A DNA stretch of 64,000 bases from an uncultured Lachnospiraceae bacterium (GTDB lineage: Bacteria > Bacillota > Clostridia > Lachnospirales > Lachnospiraceae): the NCBI GenBank assembly GCA_900546495.1, contig URDN01000008.1:1-64000 (forward strand), written 5' to 3'. A program made the position numbers and the translations under genes. Position 1 is the stretch's first letter, and each line of letters begins with the position of its first letter. The notes beneath the pieces are model-generated. The model made no database searches. It saw only the letters and a program-made list of their open reading frames with translations, and was not told the DNA's origin. Below are positions 62,029 through 64,000 of the stretch, piece by piece.

Positions 62029-62071
62029 TTCGCAATCCGCTTTCGCTACTTGCTCATGAACGCAGTCGCTT
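62029..62071 (+). repeat. 43-bp dispersed repeat, copy 2
   Basis: This 43-bp segment matches 2648-2690 with two differences. Here it continues into a hairpin, GAACGCAGTCGC (58-69) with GCGA-C-CTGCGTTC (73-85), positions 62058-62085, not present at copy 1. It supplies the last codons and the stop of the GutM-like gene. Confidence 0.8.
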
Positions 62072-62480
62072 TGCGACCTGCGTTCAGATTACAGCGTTTC
62101 CTGTAATCTTCCTGCAAATTGCATACTGCGCGGTAGACTTTTTTATCCTGCTGCAATTTTGTTACGTCTATAGTCGGAATATATTGACCGATAAGCTGAT
62201 CGGCCTTTATTTCCTTAGAAGGTTTTAAGAGAATTGAGGTATATAAATAACTTGCATCCAGAATCTTTCCCTCCGCATCAGAAGCCGCAAGAACATACAT
62301 CCGCAATGCGAAAAATTTACCATTGATTCCACGAAATACACGGGGTGCTTTTGTACCAAGCCGGTAAAGTATGTTATTCATTTTTACTACCTGAAGATAT
62401 TGAAAGAATCCGCTAATCGCCCAGATTACTCCTACAACAATAATAATGTTTGAAATTGTATAAATTGATATATGTCCCAT
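62046..62480 (-). CDS. GutM-like single-pass membrane protein
   Basis: The product is 144 residues with an N-terminal membrane helix (IYTISNIIIVVGVIWAISGF) and a cytosolic part (QYLQVVKMNNILYRLGTKA, then FFALRMYVLAASDAEGKILD) that recalls GutM, the membrane-bound glucitol operon regulator family. The last 8 or so residues (AGRKATAFMSK region) are encoded by the 43-bp dispersed repeat, so the natural C-terminus may have been replaced. The start at 62480 has GGTGA 5 nt upstream; a GTG at 62489 is possible. It ends the symporter operon. The family call is moderate. Confidence 0.6.
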   Translation of the reverse strand: MGHISIYTISNIIIVVGVIWAISGFFQYLQVVKMNNILYRLGTKAPRVFRGINGKFFALRMYVLAASDAEGKILDASYLYTSILLKPSKEIKADQLIGQYIPTIDVTKLQQDKKVYRAVCNLQEDYRKRCNLNAGRKATAFMSK

Positions 62481-62506
62481 ATCTTTCACCAGCCTTTTTC
62501 AAAATT

Positions 62507-62632
62507 CTATTTCGTGTTTTCCAGATCTTTTCGTTTCTTCGCTTTTCCAACTCCAATCAGGCAGCTTACTGCAAAAAATGCCATAATGCACATTACACCT
62601 ATCATATATACCTGAGCAACACTATCTGCCAT
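62507..62632 (-). CDS. 41-residue membrane protein in the symporter operon
   Basis: The product starts MADSVAQVYMIGVMCIMAFF and ends in a basic/acidic tail (GKAKKRKDLENTK). It has one membrane helix (about 9-28) and a good GGAAGGAG site 6 nt before the ATG. It lies 18 bp after the 31-residue gene and 26 bp before the GutM-like gene, which makes cotranslation likely. Its size suggests a small transporter subunit or regulator. Confidence 0.65.
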   Translation of the reverse strand: MADSVAQVYMIGVMCIMAFFAVSCLIGVGKAKKRKDLENTK

Positions 62633-62650
62633 AATCTGTTCTCCTTCCTG

Positions 62651-62746
62651 CTATTTCTTTCTGTGTGTCAATGTGTAAATTAACTGACCGCATGCACACA
62701 ATACAAGAATTAATACAATTGTAATAATAAAAAGTTTTAAAAACAT
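62651..62746 (-). CDS. 31-residue membrane protein in the symporter operon
   Basis: The product starts MFLKLFIITIVLILVLCACG and ends QLIYTLTHRKK. One membrane helix is followed by a short basic tail. AGGAGG lies 6 nt upstream of the ATG, and the gene starts 15 bp after the symporter stop. It is too short to assign by similarity, but helix, ribosome site and tight spacing support it. Confidence 0.6.
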   Translation of the reverse strand: MFLKLFIITIVLILVLCACGQLIYTLTHRKK

Positions 62747-62760
62747 CCTGTACCTCCTGT

Positions 62761-64000
62761 CTAGTTCTGCTGCTCTCTCATTTTTGCCTCTGCAATCTTG
62801 TAATATCCCGGCTCGCCATTTTTACTTGCAAGATTACCAATCACAAGAATTACGATTGTCAGAATACATGTTACATATGCATTCGGTAAAGTTACGCCGA
62901 TTGCACCTGCAACGGCTGCCTGAATACCGGTAAAGGACCATAAAATGTTTGCAATCCAGGAAATTGCCAGTGCTGCGATTGCAACTTTTGAATTTCTTTT
63001 CCAGAACAGTCCAAACGCAACCAGAAAGAATACCGGAATTACCCATGAGAATACCCAGCCGATTGCATCAAGGATCGTCGGTAATGCAGTTGATGTGATC
63101 ATTGCACATACCGCCAGAATGACGATGAGGATTCTTGTCATATTTGTTGCCTGTTTCGGACTTGCTTTCGGATTAATGTAACCCAGATAAATATCATTTA
63201 CCCAGATTGTAGACGGTGTCAAACTTGTCATTGCAAAGGTTGAAAGAATTGCTGCCAGTAACGCTGCCAGTAAAACGGCACTGATCCAGCCTGGTAACAG
63301 ATCAACCAGCATTGTCATAGCTGCTTCTTTTGCTCCAGCTGCCGCATATTCCGGAATTGCACGTGCTGCCAGACCAAGAATTACCGCAAACACACCAAAT
63401 AAACCATTTAATGGAGCTGCCAGCCATACCGAACGGCGGATTGTTTTCTCGTTCTTCGCACTCATCATCGTCTGCATCAGCATCTGGGAAATACCCTGAC
63501 AGAATGTTACCGCAATAATCTGACCTACTGCAAAGGATATAAACAGGTTTGCATTTCCAAACACATTTGTCATAAATGCTTCTTCACCGGTAAATGTATC
63601 CATAATAAAGTTAAAGTTTCCGCCCGGCATCTTAAATGCTATGGCTACCGTTGCAATGATCAGACCAATATACATAACAGTTGCATTTACTACATTTACA
63701 GCACCAAGTTCTTTCATTCCTGCAAAAATAACCCACAGAATACCGATAATTGCACCTACAATAATAGAATTCTGAAGTGGCCATCCCGTCAGTGCGGTAA
63801 TAACAATACCCATACCCTGACATTCCAGAACAAGTACGCCCCAAACCTGTCCTGCCATCGTACAGGAAATTGCCAATGCTACTCCAGGGCCATACATATC
63901 TTTTAAAAGTTCTGGTACTGTAGTAATACCGAAATGGCGAACCCACTGTCCGGTTGCAAAACAGGCTACAACAACCATTAAAACGTGCGCCAGACTGAAC
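62761..64000 (-). CDS. Sodium:solute symporter (SSS family), 5' end beyond the window
   Basis: The visible 413 codons run off the right edge; the frame stays open to position 64000, so the true start lies outside. They encode about ten membrane segments, with SSS elements GQWVRHFGITTVPELLKDMY, SFAVGQIIAVTFCQGISQML, LLAALLAAILSTFAMTSLTP (the Na-site helix with SxxSTxxS-like spacing) and WVFSWVIPVFFLVAFGLFWK. The substrate cannot be told. The C-terminal tail is KIAEAKMREQQN. It is followed by two tiny membrane proteins and the GutM-like gene. Confidence 0.88.
   Translation of the reverse strand, partial: FSLAHVLMVVVACFATGQWVRHFGITTVPELLKDMYGPGVALAISCTMAGQVWGVLVLECQGMGIVITALTGWPLQNSIIVGAIIGILWVIFAGMKELGAVNVVNATVMYIGLIIATVAIAFKMPGGNFNFIMDTFTGEEAFMTNVFGNANLFISFAVGQIIAVTFCQGISQMLMQTMMSAKNEKTIRRSVWLAAPLNGLFGVFAVILGLAARAIPEYAAAGAKEAAMTMLVDLLPGWISAVLLAALLAAILSTFAMTSLTPSTIWVNDIYLGYINPKASPKQATNMTRILIVILAVCAMITSTALPTILDAIGWVFSWVIPVFFLVAFGLFWKRNSKVAIAALAISWIANILWSFTGIQAAVAGAIGVTLPNAYVTCILTIVILVIGNLASKNGEPGYYKIAEAKMREQQN

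Noticed and set aside
1..64000. tRNA, rRNA and CRISPR arrays
   Set aside because: Looked for conserved tRNA arms, rRNA segments and regular repeat-spacer patterns; none recognised. The 15-bp array at 58.4 kb has no spacers and is not CRISPR.

Overview
The window looks like a low-to-moderate GC, anaerobic Gram-positive chromosome. I infer the class Clostridia, most likely a gut Lachnospiraceae of the Blautia/Dorea/Ruminococcus type. The basis is the gene content: class C sortase pili with LPxTG substrates, YhgE/Pip proteins, Shine-Dalgarno (SD) AGGAGG sites, TTGACA-17-TATAAT promoters, and a 4-hydroxybutyrate dehydrogenase very close to the Clostridium kluyveri type. The genus cannot be fixed from the sequence alone. 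I found no rRNA, tRNA or CRISPR array.

Layout. 0-4.4 kb: a small unknown protein, an IS4-type transposase relic, a HAD phosphatase overlapping the C-terminal stump of a GH13 alpha-glucosidase, and an FAD-dependent dehydrogenase. 4.4-9.2 kb: two translationally coupled YhgE/Pip membrane proteins. 9.6-12.8 kb: a DUF11 protein, a GntR regulator and peptidase T. 13-19.4 kb: a complete oppBCDFA oligopeptide transporter with a strong promoter and a TTGTCGACAA palindrome at the start site. 19.6-19.9 kb: a long imperfect hairpin that may be a structured RNA. 20-21 kb: an M42 aminopeptidase. 21-26.4 kb: glucose PTS (ptsG, ptsI) and a BglG/LicT-type antiterminator, with a readable antiterminator/terminator (RAT) switch in front of ptsG.

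26.4-41.2 kb is a cell-surface locus read on the minus strand. In transcription order it holds a BTAD regulator, a small two-domain protein, a 70-residue relative of it, a 1418-residue von Willebrand tip adhesin, a major pilin, two class C sortases, a minor pilin, two TasA/camelysin-like proteins, two membrane-anchored surface proteins and a SipW-type signal peptidase. Divergent from the regulator, 41.3-46.6 kb carries a transglutaminase-like lipoprotein and a very small type IV pilus/type II secretion set (PilC/GspF, four small membrane proteins and a PilT ATPase). Two unlike surface-fibre systems are therefore back to back.

46.8-48.3 kb: a purine permease. 48.6-60.8 kb: an aco-type 2-oxo-acid/acetoin dehydrogenase operon (E1alpha, E1beta, E2, lipoyl-E3) continuing into 4-hydroxybutyrate dehydrogenase, a 4-hydroxybutyrate/acetate-type CoA-transferase, a lipoate ligase and an MBL hydrolase. 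It starts from a perfect sigma-54 -24/-12 promoter and faces its AcoR-like activator across an array of 15-bp degenerate direct repeats. 60.9-64 kb: a MerR regulator, a GutM-like membrane protein, two tiny membrane proteins and the 3' part of a sodium:solute symporter cut by the window edge.

The main cross-window signal is a family of long terminator-like hairpins. Five of them carry nearly the same 18-21 nt loop (core GCGATTGTTAGCTG or its complement) although their stems differ completely; two more may be diverged members. A second dispersed repeat of 43 bp occurs at 2.65 kb and 62.03 kb, next to a truncated gene and at a gene end.
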